Source: Istiophorus platypterus
Taxonomy: Eukaryota; Chordata; Actinopteri; Istiophoriformes; Istiophoridae
Length of the DNA stretch: 64,000 nt
NCBI GenBank assembly: GCA_016859345.1
Contig: CM029134.1
Coordinates: forward strand, 13,544,060 to 13,608,059
Reading direction: 5' to 3'
Positions 12,897-26,690 of the stretch are shown piece after piece; position 1 is the first letter of the stretch; the number at the start of each line of letters is the position of its first letter. A program made the translations under genes and the position numbers. Under the pieces are notes generated by a model. It did no database searches. It was not told the origin of the DNA and saw only the letters and a list, made by a program, of their open reading frames with translations.

Positions 12897-13913
12897 CGCT
12901 CAAATTCTGATGAAGTTACCAGCAGTTATAATTAAATTTGTTGAAATATAATAAAGCATGCAGGTTACAGTATGTTTTCAATCTGCATCATAGGTTACCG
13001 CTGTGATTTAATCCAGGTGTTGAATGCACAAGCATGAACAGGATTACTCTCCACTGTACTGTATGGGACCCTATCCCCACCCCGATCAATGTATGCACTG
13101 ACTAGTTGATAAATTGGTATTCGAGGACAAATGGATCACTTCAGAAACCACTCACAGGCTGGTAACGCTGACAAATGGACCGAGAGTGTGGCAAGGAAAG
13201 GAAGAAGGAGTTGTGCTGAATGAGCACAGGAAGAAAGAGAGAAGAAACAGGATGGGGTTTTCAGATGGGACATGCTGAGGGAGTAGATTTTCAGGTAGGC
13301 CCTACAGGGCTTGTTTTGCCTAACAGAAAATGACAGGGTCTTTTGAGAGACACAAAACACATGAACCCGATTGTTGTGTACCCACCTTAGCAAACGGGCA
13401 GAGGCATTCATCACATACACCGTGGTCAAGTGTGTGAGGCACCACTGCCCGAGCTCTTTGTGAGGCATCTGTGGGGACCTCAGGGCAATGTAGCACTCAT
13501 GAGGTTGGTCAGCTGTCTGCCATTCCATGCATGAAGAAGAAGACCTGGTACTCAAGCCTCGCCAGAAGCTTTGGTGTGCATGCAAGGCAGACTGTAGTCC
13601 CTTTGTCCCCATTTCCCCAAGACACCTGCATGATTGCATTGATTTGTCCTGATTCCATTCAGCCAGGGGTCCTGCTGGATTTCAAGTTTTAGACATCTGT
13701 CATACAGTGGCTCCCTCATGCTGACTAATTCAGCACACTCATAAAAGCTAAATCGTCTTGGCACTGATGCAAATATGCGACAAAAATTGGATGAGCAAAC
13801 ATAACATAAAATAATACTATAGAGTGGTAAAAAATTTGCCTCTTCTTTTGGCTTAAACACCTAAGAATATCTACTCAAAGCCTTTTCAAAGTGTCTAAAT
13901 TATGTATAAATAG

Positions 13914-13934
13914 TATATATATATATATATATAT
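13914..13934. repeat. (TA)n microsatellite
   Basis: This is a short alternating A/T run in intronic sequence. Confidence 0.9.
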
Positions 13935-16900
13935 TTTGCAATAGCAGTGGCTGACATCTTTACAAATATATGTATTCTTTGAAAATATCCCTTGGTGGCT
14001 ATTTTAGATGAAAATAAATGGGGAAAAGAAATACAGAAAGAAAGACAGAATGCCAGAGCTCACAGTGTTAGCAGAAAATAGACTGGAACGTCTCCTGAAG
14101 CCAGTTACAGACAGCAGCGGTAGTAAAGTCTTTGTTATGATAAAATCATGGACCTTTGTGAGCATGCCCTTGATTCTGCAGTTGGCTTAACTCGGCAGGT
14201 CACCAAGGGGAGGCAGATGTTGTCTTGAGGCATGTCCCACTGCCTCCATGAGGGCTCCGGCTGGTGTCGCTGAGCTTACAGGTGCAGAGGGGATGGTGTG
14301 GGGTTGGAGGTGCACTAAGCCATCGCTCAGCCGCCACAGGCCAGCACTAGATATTGGAATGAGCAGATATGCTCATTTTGATCCACTGAGGTATAATAAT
14401 TGATGATCAGCCCTTCTGTCGCATCTGGGAGTCACTGGTCCATGACATAATACACCCTTAATGCAACACATGGTGGTGTAGACAGAGGTTACATGGGGTC
14501 CCATGCTGGCTTCTATTTCATGTGGTATAAAGTATGATTGAGGGAACACAGGTTCATATAATGCACCGAAGAAAACTGTCTCTCACACCGCAACTCTAGA
14601 TATTGAACGTATAGCTGGAATCATTCCTTAACAAACTCAGTAAAGTTGATTACTAAAAGCTTTCTTAAATTTTTTTTTTTCCCTTTAAGCTTTGTTAGAC
14701 CGCTTTTTCACTACGTTTGTCTAAAGATAACGTCAAGAGGGATAATACAAACAATGCACTTTCCGGATGGAGAAAACTAGCACTACAGTAAAAGGAAGAG
14801 ACAACTAGAGAAAATGCCAGAAAAAAGTCATTTTGGGACCATTTTAGGCTTAAAGTGAAATAAAATGCAGTTTAGTGCAAAACCTATATTGTAAATTAAG
14901 GGACTGCGTATCCAGTCTTGTGTTCTGTAAAAAGACACAAACTGTTTCTTAATTGTTCATTTTAATGACTTTGTAGAGAACAGGGAAAAAGAGTTACAAG
15001 GAATGTTCCTTTTTAAAGTCCAAAGTCAAGTCCAAAGTGACCTATTTTTCTCCACTCTTCTCTATATTTGCTTTTGTTCTATAAAAAATAAAAAAAAATC
15101 CTATGTGGTATTTGGTTACTTCATTAATCATTATTTTCACAGATGCAGGGTGCATGCAGAAACTTCACACACCAGGCACACAAAGAAAAACGCATACAAA
15201 AGCGCATACATACACAACCACCTTGATCTGCATCAAGCTGAACAAACCTCCCACGGTGTACAACTACAGTTAAGAACGGATCTGTCAAGCACAAAATGCT
15301 GCCATTGACAACCTAAGGGTCTTTGAAAGCCTCCACATGCTGATCCGTCTTTAGTGTGGTTTTCCTGCTGGAAGAGATCAAAAATAAAATCTGCAGCCCA
15401 ATATGAGAAGAATCTAAAACTCAAACAGAAAAATCTCCCAGTGTTTCTCCATAACCAGGTCTCACATAGTGTCACTGTCGCTATTCAAAATTAACAAGAA
15501 ACACTGAAAAAAGTTAAGGTTTCAGACGAAACTCCAAAGGGATCAATAGGCAGCCATTATCCTGGCCACACTGAACAACATTTAAACCACTGAGCGGCTT
15601 TGTCTGCTCAAAAAAGGAGCTCTGTTCCATGTTTGTTGTTATTGTTAGATGTCAGTGATCCGATCAAATTTTAATCACACTATTCAGCCTCATTGATTTC
15701 AGTTTACCACAGATTGTGTTGAATTAAATATTTTTCTTTTTATCTCCACCAGTTGCAATCACCCAACAATGAGAGCTCAATATCACAGTGTATTAGAAGG
15801 CACGTCGTTTGTGAAATACTGTGTTTGGGCTACACGTCTGCAGCTGCCATGATTTGAATAAAACAGGTGTACATCCATTTATACTCACGTGAGAAGTAGA
15901 CACATGCCTGCATGCTTCCAAGCAGGAGCTAATTTACTTTGATATACTTATACACCCGCATGTCCGCCACTCACCCTGCAGACAAATGCAGACAGATAGA
16001 CAATCACACATCATAAGCAGTGAATGGACGCAGTTCTTAAGTTATCATTTAATTCATTTATTCCACCATTTTTACTGCATCGTGTCTTCATGGTTCAAGA
16101 CTAAAGAATCCATTCAATGGGCACAAACTACTGTCTCGCTATACTGTAGTTTTCTAGACTTTCTTCAGTGTTGAATTGTATGTTTTGCCTTCAAGGTCAA
16201 AAAGAAAAAGTTGTTCTATCCTGTTTTTCTTTTTTATTTAATTTTTGCTGCTCTAAAATGGCTTGAAAAAATAATCAATATTCAGTTCCATCTTTTGTAA
16301 AGGTATACAGTATTGTGTCCGTCCTCACATAATGGAGGACCTTAGGTTTCTGTTCTTCTTTTATCATTTCTAGCTCTGTGCTACAATTATTATGTTCTGT
16401 TGAAAATTATTAATATTCATTTTTCCAAAGTGAAAAAATGTGCACACTTTCACACAACCCCGGCAAAATCCATCTGTCTTACCTTTGGAGCATCTGCCAT
16501 CGCTTACAGGGCCGTCCACCTCACGAGTCACAGGGACTTAGGGACATCTGTCCCAACAGATAGAAAATCAGGATAGGGCCATCCATTCTGTTAACGCTCC
16601 ACTGAACTCTGTGTTATGTTCACCATAATTTGCTTTTGGTTGCTGCAGCATCCCGGAATATTGCTTTGCAGCAGCTCAACCAAAGTCGGCTGGTTGTAAT
16701 GTGTCCCTTTTCGGCCATTCTGCAAGCAGATAATTTGATAAACCCCTAGACGTAATGGCTATGCTGCATCCTGATAAATGTGGGTAATATGACAGGGGAC
16801 AGAGGATTTCCCTAACAATTTCTGAAGAGAAGTTTGGCTATTAGGATGATTTGATATTTTCCGGAGAGAGTACATTTGATCTGAGGGGAATGTATTTTGT

Positions 16901-19900
16901 TGGCATTCAGTGCAACATTGTATGACTTTTTTAGTTATGGGAATTGATGCATATACTGTATTGTCTGTTTTCTTTCCAAGCTTGTTTGTGAATGTGGATG
17001 TTGTATTTGGATTTGTTCAGGCAATATTTCCTTTCAAATCGTTCTTGCAGTTTCAGATGCAAAACCCATATTCCACGGGGGGAAATATAAAGTAAGGTTA
17101 CAAATACAAAGCATTACACAATTTCCTGTTTTCTGTTGTATCGCCATATGGTCTTTCACTTCTCCTGAGCAAGAACACTCTTCACTGCACACATTTCATT
17201 CACAATAGCCTCTTATATATTCTTGAAAGCACAAATCAGAATAAAGTTAGGGAAACTGACCATGCAGTGACCTAAAAGCTCACTCAGCCATTCCTCCTTC
17301 TCTCATCTTGCTTTCTCTCAATCTTCTGAGGGTAAACGCGTCAGCTATTCCTCTCATGGTAAAATATGCAATCTGTGCCTGCCAGTCTATGAGCGAGTTT
17401 TGGGTTAATCCTCATGAATACATGACTTTGTCTGCATGAATAAATAAAACCTGCTCACTGGGTAATTGAGGTGCCGTGCCACTAACAAACGAGGACACAA
17501 TTTGTAAATGGGATTTTATTCCTCCCCCTGATCTCAACCCGTTGCGATTTATATCACATTAGACTGCATACTAAAATCATATTGATACACCATATAAAAA
17601 AGATGTGACATTGAAATGTGGCATTTTCCCTTGAGGACTCTGGAAAAGTTCTATTTTATTTCTGTTATTTACTCATTTGCCTCAATTTTGAAGAATCTCA
17701 AGTGTAAAAATGCTACCAAGGGTTTGATGCCCAGTTTGATCCTGGTGGTAGAATATCTTAAACAGGCCATGATTTAAAAATCATTTAACTCTATACGAAT
17801 GATTAACACTAACTGAAACTTTTTCGAGTAGTCTGATTCCACATATAGTTACTGTCCATATATTTTGTTTATAATGCCAATTTTAATGTATAGTCTGTTT
17901 ACAATTATATAATAAATATATTATTTATATGATAAGCCACATTGCGATTTTGATCGGCCTTTTAAATGTACATAGAAAACAAGGACTGCATTGAAGGTAT
18001 GGAAAGAGAGACAGACAGAGAGATACAACAGAGACAGAGACGAGGTCAATCATGATTCCATCATGGTCGGTTGCTCTTCAGAAAGTGTTCCATTATGTAT
18101 TTAGAGTGGTCCCAATTATGGTCAATTTTGTGCTGTGAGTGTAAGGGATTCCACATGTTGATCCTCTTTATAGAAATAAAGCTGTCTGTCTAAAGAAGGT
18201 TTTGTGACAGAGCACTTAGCAATTTCCCACAGCAGCACCCCCAGTAATTGAGGCAAAAGCCCAAAAAGGTTTCAACATGTCACTAAGAACCTCGGCAGCC
18301 AGGTTACATAAACATTTATAGACGAGTGTAGTGTTGGCAGCTTTTGGTCAAATATCAGACCTTCACAGAAATTTGGAAAATAAAGAGCATTATAATATAT
18401 GCTGCATACAATAGCAGCAGTTCATAACTAATTCAAATGTGTATTCATTTAGTTTTAAAACGCATTCAGTTTTAATTAAGCTCCTGTGGATGGGAAAATT
18501 TAACATTAAACAAAAACATTAAAACCCATATGACTTTTTCATTGAGTTTTAGATTATTTTTTTACTTGCTCCATCTGGTGAATGCAGTCTCCTGGACCAA
18601 AATAAAAGCATATGGACATTGTTTTTTTTTTTCCATTTAAACTGGCTATGTATGTAACTGTAAAGACTGGATATTTTGCCAGTTGTGTAAATCTTGAGGT
18701 GATGCCTGATAGACACATACCGTATCACCACAGTTTCATCTACATACATCTGGTGACTTGATGTGATTCAGACATATTTCTGTTTAAATAGTGGGATTTT
18801 GTTTTTCCTCTCCAGACAGAGTGATTTTGTTATTGGTACACATACTGCTGGCTTTATATAAATATGATCTGCACCTCTAAGACTTACATTTTAAGGACGC
18901 AAATGACATAATTTGTGTAAAAATTCAAATGCAACTTTCTGTGGAAAATCAAATCAAGATCGAAATTGTTACTGTCTGTAAAACTTGAGAATTGTAGAGT
19001 GAGACTGCTGCTCGGTCTAAATTTTATACCTGATCAACTTAGAGCTATGGAACTATTCTTGTCATTTTCTACTCACTTTACTAGGGGACATGTGGTATTA
19101 GAAATTTAATTAGATGTCTGTGAGATACCAGAAGGCCCGGTTTGCAAATTTGTGCGTTATTTTGAGATCCTCTGCTCAATTAATTTTGTGTAATGAGTGC
19201 TTTCATTTCCTGAACTGAATATTTTTCCCTGTTTGAAGTTCATAAGGACACTTGTGATAATAATTCATTATTCTGTTATGCTACACTTTTTTCCTGGTTG
19301 GGAGTTTGGATGACCAGAACAAATCTAATTCAGAATTCATCCAGTATCGATAAGGAAGCTTGCCAGGTCAGGTCAGAAATATCAAGGCTTTCTGTCAGAT
19401 GTTCTTTACTCTTTCAAATCAGAATGACAGTCAGTGGAGGTCAGACTCATTGCAAAGTTAAAATAACATTGGTTTTCTGAGCATTGTTGGTTGGCGGTTA
19501 TTATTTTAATGTCAATGGTGATTGCTGTGAGGGCGAACTTGGATTTGTTCAGGGACTGCCAGAACAATTAGCTTCTCTAATACCAGAAAACTAGTGATGT
19601 ATCACTGCTTCTATCCTGGGAGACAGGTGCTATAATGGCCCGACAATTTGGGTACCATTTACTGTAAGAGCAAAAATACACAACTATTATGATACTTTTC
19701 TTCCAAGATCTGATGATGTAGAATGACTAGAGAATGATATAATCAAACTCAAATAGGGCACCTCCAGCTTTTAGCTCGTCATTTACCACCACAGTACACT
19801 TTTCTGGTGTTCGATATCCCACCAAAGCGAGCCTTGAGAAGTGCATTGATTTCATCGGGGTCCTCTTTGCCAGTCCTGCCCCTTATGCCTAGTGCTTGAC

Positions 19901-20010
19901 CCACTTATTTTCTCATCTTTCGCTGTTTTCTCATGAGAGTTATACTTGCACGCTGCCTTTCCCATTTTAGTGTGAGTGGATGCAGGCCAAGTATGATTGC
20001 ATTGCATAGT

Positions 20011-20040
20011 CTGTCTCTCGCTCTCTTTCTCTCTCTCTCT
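20011..20040. repeat. (CT)n-rich pyrimidine tract
   Basis: This is an imperfect CT repeat of about 30 bases with G and TT interruptions, followed by short CA-rich sequence. Confidence 0.8.
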
Positions 20041-20272
20041 GACTCACACAAACACATACACCCGCACTCTGTCTGCTTGAATGAGTTAGGTGATACCAGC
20101 TCAGTTAGCCAACAAATAAATCACCAGACAAACTGACATGTATGCCACAAGAGACACTGTCTTTAAAAGAGTCATTGAACACTGCATGTACTATAAGGAT
20201 TTCAACCATGATGGATATTGACAAAGCACTGACTTTAAACTAAAGCAAGGGCCCACACTGATCCAGTGATTC

Positions 20273-20346
20273 AAAAAAGAAAAAAAAAAACATACATATA
20301 TCTATATGTATATAAATATGTATAAATATATATAACATATATAAAA
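20273..20346. repeat. A-rich and (TA)n compound low-complexity tract
   Basis: An A-rich run is followed by imperfect alternating TA with ATGTATA-type interruptions. Confidence 0.8.
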
Positions 20347-22159
20347 CAGAAACCAAATTGAGCTGTTCGGAGCCTTAGCCTTTCTTGCTGTTTGGGGAGC
20401 ACTTGCTGTCCCTGCCCATTGAGTGTAACTCAAAAAAAAATCAAATATATTGCAATTTTTATGCATTAGTTCACATTTTAGAATCTACACAACAAGCCCT
20501 CGGGTTGAAAAGAAGCCTGTACACCAATGGTTTGAACTCTGAGGGTTTTCTTGTCTGTCTTCACCCTCTCAGAAATATGCAGGCTGGGTAAACAATGCCA
20601 TCTGATGAGCAGGGATGTTATATCATAAACTCTATTCATTCCTGATTTAATCTCTACATGATTTACAAAGTATCCCTGACTGTCTTTACAAGATACTGTT
20701 GCTAAAAAGAAAAAAAATATCATATAAATAATTAACACTAGGTACTGGATAGCAGCAGTAGAGACAGCCTTTAGCAACAGTTCAGTTTCAGATATCAGCT
20801 GTAATTTCCCAAGATTACAAACTAAAGCAGACTCCTTAAATTATAACCAAATAGAGGAAAACTAACTTGGGCAATGTACTTATATTACTCTTGATTAGAA
20901 CAGCTAAGAGTAAGATAAACTTCTGAATGAATCTTACTGATACAATGAAGGAAGAGCCACATTCTTTTAAAATCAAATAGTGAAGCACAGATCTGCAATC
21001 CATTCTGACCCTGTATGAAGTGTTTGCTGCATGTAATGAAGCAGAGTCACAGTCTGCCTGAGGCAGCCTCACGTATATAGCTCGCAGCCAAACAGAGTCT
21101 CTTCTATGCAGCACTGTTTTGGGATTTGGTCTGGTAGTATGAGAAACCTAAGATCTGTATTTTTCACCTTGTTGGAGGTACATTCAGGAGTAGAACAACT
21201 TTAAGGCATTTTGTTGATCTTGTAAATCACTGCAAAACCCCACTGAAAAAAGTAAATTTTGCCTGAGCTAAGGCTTAAATCTGTTCCCAAAATATCAGAA
21301 AAGGGCCTTTGGGTCCCATATTGTTGCAGTAGGAAATAACATCAAAAATGAACAGCTACATAAAATTTAACATAGAAAAAGAATGTGCATGGTTCGATAT
21401 TGTATCACATGGTATGCAAATCTGTCAAAGAAATCTTTTTTTTTTTCTTTAAATCAGTTAGTTATTTGATAGGTGCTTGGAGAGTTTCATTTTGATACTT
21501 GTTCAGCCAGAAAGCATAAGGCCAGGGGAAAGCTTGCAGGCAGCAGAGTTTAAGGCTGGAGTTTAGGTTTCTTTGGAAGGCTGCATAATATTTCTTAATA
21601 GGGTTGAAAGCAGGCTTGAGGCAGGTCTGTGGAGATTCTCCCTTCCTCTCCCGGATTATCATTTTTAAGCAGCTTCCTTGGGAGCATCCAGAATGAGTAT
21701 TATAAAAGCAAGGGTTGAAAAAAATAGACCTTACCAATTTAGTTATTTCACCAATTTACTTCCTTTTCATATGATTTGCAAAATTTACTGTTCAGCCTCA
21801 TCCGAGCAAGTTCTGTCTCATTTGTCCCAAAAGCAAAAGCATTGTGAACTTTCCTCTGGTGTGCCAACTACGCCTGTAAGTTGGCCGCACTCGGTTCTTC
21901 CCAATTTGACACATTCAGACTGGGCAGTTTAGTGTCTATGTATTTCATAAGGGAAGAGCAAAAGCTGTAATCAGAATAATGCAAGGAGAATCTTTGCTCT
22001 TGATTTTTTTTTAATCAATTATGAGGGTATAACATAGCAATACCACAACCACTGCCAATGCAAAGAAGTTAGTTTTCATTTTCCTAAAGATTTCTTATTA
22101 ACTTTGGTTTAGAAACATAGAAACAGAAACCCAGAACTGAGCACATTTGGAACATATAA

Positions 22160-22176
22160 AAATATATATGTATATA

Positions 22177-22211
<35 letters not shown>

Positions 22212-22292
22212 ATAGATAGATATAGATATAGATAAATAGATAGATATAGATATAGATATATAGAGAGATATATAGATTTTTTTTTTTTTTTT
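22160..22292. repeat. Compound (TA)n-(GA)n-(GATA)n-T16 microsatellite
   Basis: In order there are an imperfect TA run to about 22180, an uninterrupted GA run to about 22208, imperfect GATA/TAGATA repeats to about 22276 including a 24-bp higher-order unit present twice, and T16 at 22277-22292. Minus-strand open frames here encode only Ser/Tyr/Ile/Leu low-complexity sequence and are artefacts. Confidence 0.95.
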
Positions 22293-25200
22293 AAGAGTGT
22301 CAAGTATCTCTCCTTGGACTTCACAGCAAATATCACGGTTGCATCCCACTTTATTGTTTTATGCAGTTGACATCCATTGAGCAATGCATATGCAGCATGG
22401 AAAATCTTTGAGAGCAAGCTGAAATTTATATTGAAACTGATGGTGAAATTACAGTTCGGTATTACTATTGATCCTCAGTGGAAGCTGAACTACAAATGAT
22501 CCATCATAGGAATTTGGTTGCATTTTTAGCAGACTGTGTCCAGGTCATCCCTGTAAGACAAAGCCTGTTCTCACTAGCTGGCAAATCTGAACTTCTTCAG
22601 GTGCCTCCTTTTGATTTTCCTCTCACAGCAATAGCGTTTGCATTTTTCAACAGAGGCAGGATTTGAGCAAAGAGTGTGATTGCTCTCTTTGCTAGTTAAA
22701 TGTTTAAAGAAGACATGCAATTTGAATTGCTGCAGAGCTCATCAATATGAAATTGGACTAGTGGAGAGAAACAAAATGTAAGGAGGCAGACTAGCACTCT
22801 GCATGCCCATATCCAACACTCCATTTTCTACCACAAAAACACAGGGATAGAATTTTTGGGTAGAGGCGATGGGGTGGGGGAGGGCAATCCTTAGGCTACT
22901 CTACTTTCTGAGCGTTTTTCTTGATATCAACAGCATTAATACTTGCAATACATATCCAAGTATCTGCAGGGAAATTCTGGCACGGAAACAGACTGGCTTT
23001 TAACAGACAGAATGAATGATTAATATTTCATACATATTTAAAAATATATGCAAAGCTTAGTTATTGATTGACCAAACCCAATGAATGAAGTGTTTTCAAA
23101 ATCTATTGAAAATAAATCTCACTGTGTCAGTCAATCTTATCTCTGCATTTACAGGCAGGAGATAATGTTTTTTAATGACAAGAATAAACAAGTCTCTTAA
23201 GTAGCATAAAGAATTCTATATCAATCTGGGGAAAACTTCACTGGGCCTCTGAGCTTGTTATCTGTCATTCAAAAAATGATCCAATAGCATTTGTAATGGT
23301 GCTAAAGCCCACCCGTTGTTTGCTGACCCCAAATCCTGCTGTGCTTGAAAGATGTGTCTGCAGCAGCAAAATTATTAAATTGTATTTTTCATTCTCAAGA
23401 GTTGTCAGCAGCCTTGCAACAAATAGAATTCCCCAATATATTTATGATTACTAGAGGGGAGGTGAAAAAGAAGAGTTGATATGCGGTAAATATAAACAGG
23501 CATGCTCGCGGCAGAAAAGAGGGCTGAGCCCTTTGACAAGTATCATGTCTTTAGTTATAACTCTTAACATTAGGCCCGAATTTGACTGATAATCAAGCTC
23601 AGTCCCAACATAAATGTTGCTCAGTGGAATTAAATGATTTGTATGGAGGGACAGTCAGAGTTCAATAGACATTCTGTCATCGACTCCTTCAGTTGATAAA
23701 ACGCACAAGGCAGCAGGGCGAAAGGGAGCCATTTGCAGAGTTGACAGATTCCATCATGGATGACTTTAGCATACCTGAGTGCTGCTCTTTCCCTGCCTTC
23801 TGCGTGCCCTCTGTGAGTGCAAGGGGTGATGAATCAGGCTTTATGGGCCTTCAGAAAGCCGGAGAGGCCAATCTGTGTGAATGGATGTTAAAATCCGACA
23901 TAACTTGACCAGGCCCTTTTAACAAGCTGGAAGCCATACTACACCCACAGTCCAGGCTGCACATTTGTATTATTCTCAAACATACATTGCCCTGATAAGC
24001 TGCTCCCTGAGTTCCTGAATAACAAACTTGGTTGCTACTATAAGTTACAGTGGAAAACAAATATTTCTCCCTGCAGTGGAGTTCATGATCTGCACTGATT
24101 TGCTCTGTGACTTTTCACTGCTGCATGGAGTGATGGGAGAACAATAGCCTCCGATCTCAAGCTCAGTTATTGGTGGGTTTTTCTGAAAACACTGTTTAGT
24201 TCATTGGCTATTAACCATTACACTGTCCTTGCTCTGAATTCTTCCTTCTAATAAAAGGCAACTAAAGAAATAAATTTTAAAAAAAGGGAGTCAGCGAGAG
24301 AAAATATGATCAAATTACTCAACATATTCTTTCCTGATTTCCAACACAGTAGCTGCAGCAGGAGGAGAAAATGATGTGCTAGCTCATTGTTTCATTATTA
24401 TCCACAGCTGATGATTTAATCTCTTTGAAGTTGTTTCCCTTTTATTACTAAACCCCCCAAGGCACTACAGGCAAGCAAAATGTATACACGCACAAATCTC
24501 AAAGTTGGAAAAATTAAAAATCTGAAAAATGGTAACTTAATAAAGGGAATTAATCTGATGAGCACAACTGAGCATAATGTGGTATTAAATTCGAAAGATA
24601 CCACTAATGATTAATGGACTCTGGTAAACCATGTTTTCCAGCGAAATTGTGAATATTTGTCAAGAATGCTGTGAAGAATTAACAAAGATAGCTATGCCAT
24701 TATCGAGGCACTTAAATCATTCCAGTATAACGGTATAATGCTGACTAATGCTTTGTTTTTGTTTGTTTTCTTTTCCTATATGGGACAGACAAAATAAAAT
24801 TGAGTTCAAGAGCCCCATATTCCCTTTTCCGGGTGATGTTCTGAGTATTCATACAAAAAAAAATCCAAAATTTCATAATATGAATGAGGCTTACCTGATA
24901 GTCATATTCACAGAATGCAATATTTCACATCAAAATTCTACCTACCCATTTAATATTAAATAGTGCAGCTGTGGTCCCTCTAGCTTATTTTGAAACTGCA
25001 TTCCTCATCCTTATTTATGCTCAAATTTTCCTGCTGCGCTTTGTTTGCTTTTACTGAGACCTTTTTTGCCATAGCATCACACTGAAAAGTTCTTGTAACT
25101 GTAAAATCATCTTAATTCATATTTATATATGTCCATCATGTTACCTTGACAACAGACTTGGCTAATCCATAGTGCAAGAGGCACAACTGCTAGGCCATAG

Positions 25201-25624
25201 AAAAAGGGCAGACTGATGCACAAAAATGGTAATATCACCTGGACTTCGGTGTCTGATGTCTCTTCACTCTGATCTACCCTCTGAATATTTTGTTGATGTT
25301 GTGAAGTCACATTTTCACACAGCCACACCATGTGCACATGTGTGGTTTGTGGGTGTGTAAGTGTGTGCATTTTGCCAGTGGTCTGGCAATCATAGAGAAT
25401 AACACAGCTCCATGATTGCACACTGCCCTTGAAAAAAATCTATTCCCAGTTGAACTCAAAACAGCCTTAAGCCTTTCACACCAAACCCAATATTTTTCCT
25501 GTATACATTCTGCTATAGGTGGACAAGAAACATAAATGAAAACAAACACTAGTATTTATAGGACACCTACAGTATAATCAGTATAATGCTCAATCCACCT
25601 ACAAAAATAAATCAATTTTTATGC

Positions 25625-25757
<133 letters not shown>

Positions 25758-25763
25758 CCGGTG

Positions 25764-25785
25764 TGTGATATGTATACATATCACA
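25764..25785. repeat. Perfect 22-bp palindrome
   Basis: All eleven bases of TGTGATATGTA (25764-25774) pair with 25775-25785 without a loop. It directly follows the TG microsatellite and probably arose with it. Confidence 0.85.
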
Positions 25786-26533
25786 ACATGTTATTACATG
25801 TGAAGAATTAAGCTGTGAACAAATGTACTTTGGTGCATCCCAGGTTAAGTGCTATTTTCATCCACATGTCAGCTGGTTTGGTCTTTTTTTTCTGGAAGCA
25901 TTTTAGATCTGACATGCTTTTTCTTCTTGTTAAATGTCACTGACAGGTTTTGACATGAAAACTTAAGTTAGCAGTATCCAACCTGTCATACTGTATTTGT
26001 AAACAGCTTACGTTTCCTTCTCCAAGCTTAGGGGAAAGGAGGTGAAGTCTGACAGCAGACAACAGTTTTTAACAAACAACCCCACATGCATACATAATGC
26101 CCCATTTCAAAAAAGAGAAAGTTTGCCGCTCCATTTAATACGTAGCATTTCTCTGAGCGCCCAGAGGATACCTTCTGTCCACAGCTTCTATCGGCTGCAT
26201 GCACTATACTTAGCAACCCTGAATCTTACTGTATGGCAACACAGCTCACCACTCCCCCTATCTATGCATCAGGGGAATGAGTGATTCAGTGTAATGAGAT
26301 TATGCCTCCTGAGAAATCCATGTGCCCATGCAGAGTCAAAGTTTCTTGGAATAATCTATCTCATGATGAATTACCTCAGGTTTTTTGCAAGATGAACTTT
26401 GGTTCGTTGGACAAACTTTGGATGTCACACATTGGCTACATCAGCTGCTACATGCTGTGTCCATGTAGCGTGGATATTGATTGATGTAGCTGAGTAGTAC
26501 GATTGCTGTCCCACACAGCAGCAGACAAGGCCA

Positions 26534-26556
26534 ATAGAAATCCTGTGGATTTCTAT
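26534..26556. repeat. Perfect inverted repeat, 10-bp arms, 3-base loop
   Basis: ATAGAAATCC at 26534-26543 is the exact reverse complement of 26547-26556, around the loop TGT. With a one-base bulge the stem gains two more C-G pairs. No known RNA class is recognised. Confidence 0.8.
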
Positions 26557-26650
26557 GGCTCAAGCAGGTTTAACTCATCAGCCGAATAGGAATCTCTTCG
26601 GTCCCCAGGGGGTTCGGCTGGGGATACATCAAGGGTAGGTGTGAGGAGAC

Positions 26651-26690
26651 AGGTGACCAATGACCTTTGCCCCCTGCTACTTGACCTTGG
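26651..26690. promoter_or_regulatory. Cluster of nuclear-receptor half-sites including a DR1
   Basis: AGGTGA (26651-26656), TGACCT (26661-26666), TGCCCC (26668-26673) and TGACCT (26682-26687) lie within 40 bp. On the minus strand, 26661-26673 reads GGGGCAAAGGTCA, a near-consensus DR1 of the type bound by HNF4, COUP-TF or PPAR:RXR. 26682-26690 reads CCAAGGTCA, an extended monomer site of the ERR/SF-1 type. Function is inferred from motif match only. Confidence 0.3.

Noticed and set aside
13136..13639. 167-codon open frame on the - strand
   Set aside because: It is the longest frame in the window, but its composition is irregular, no family is recognisable, and no promoter or exon context supports it.
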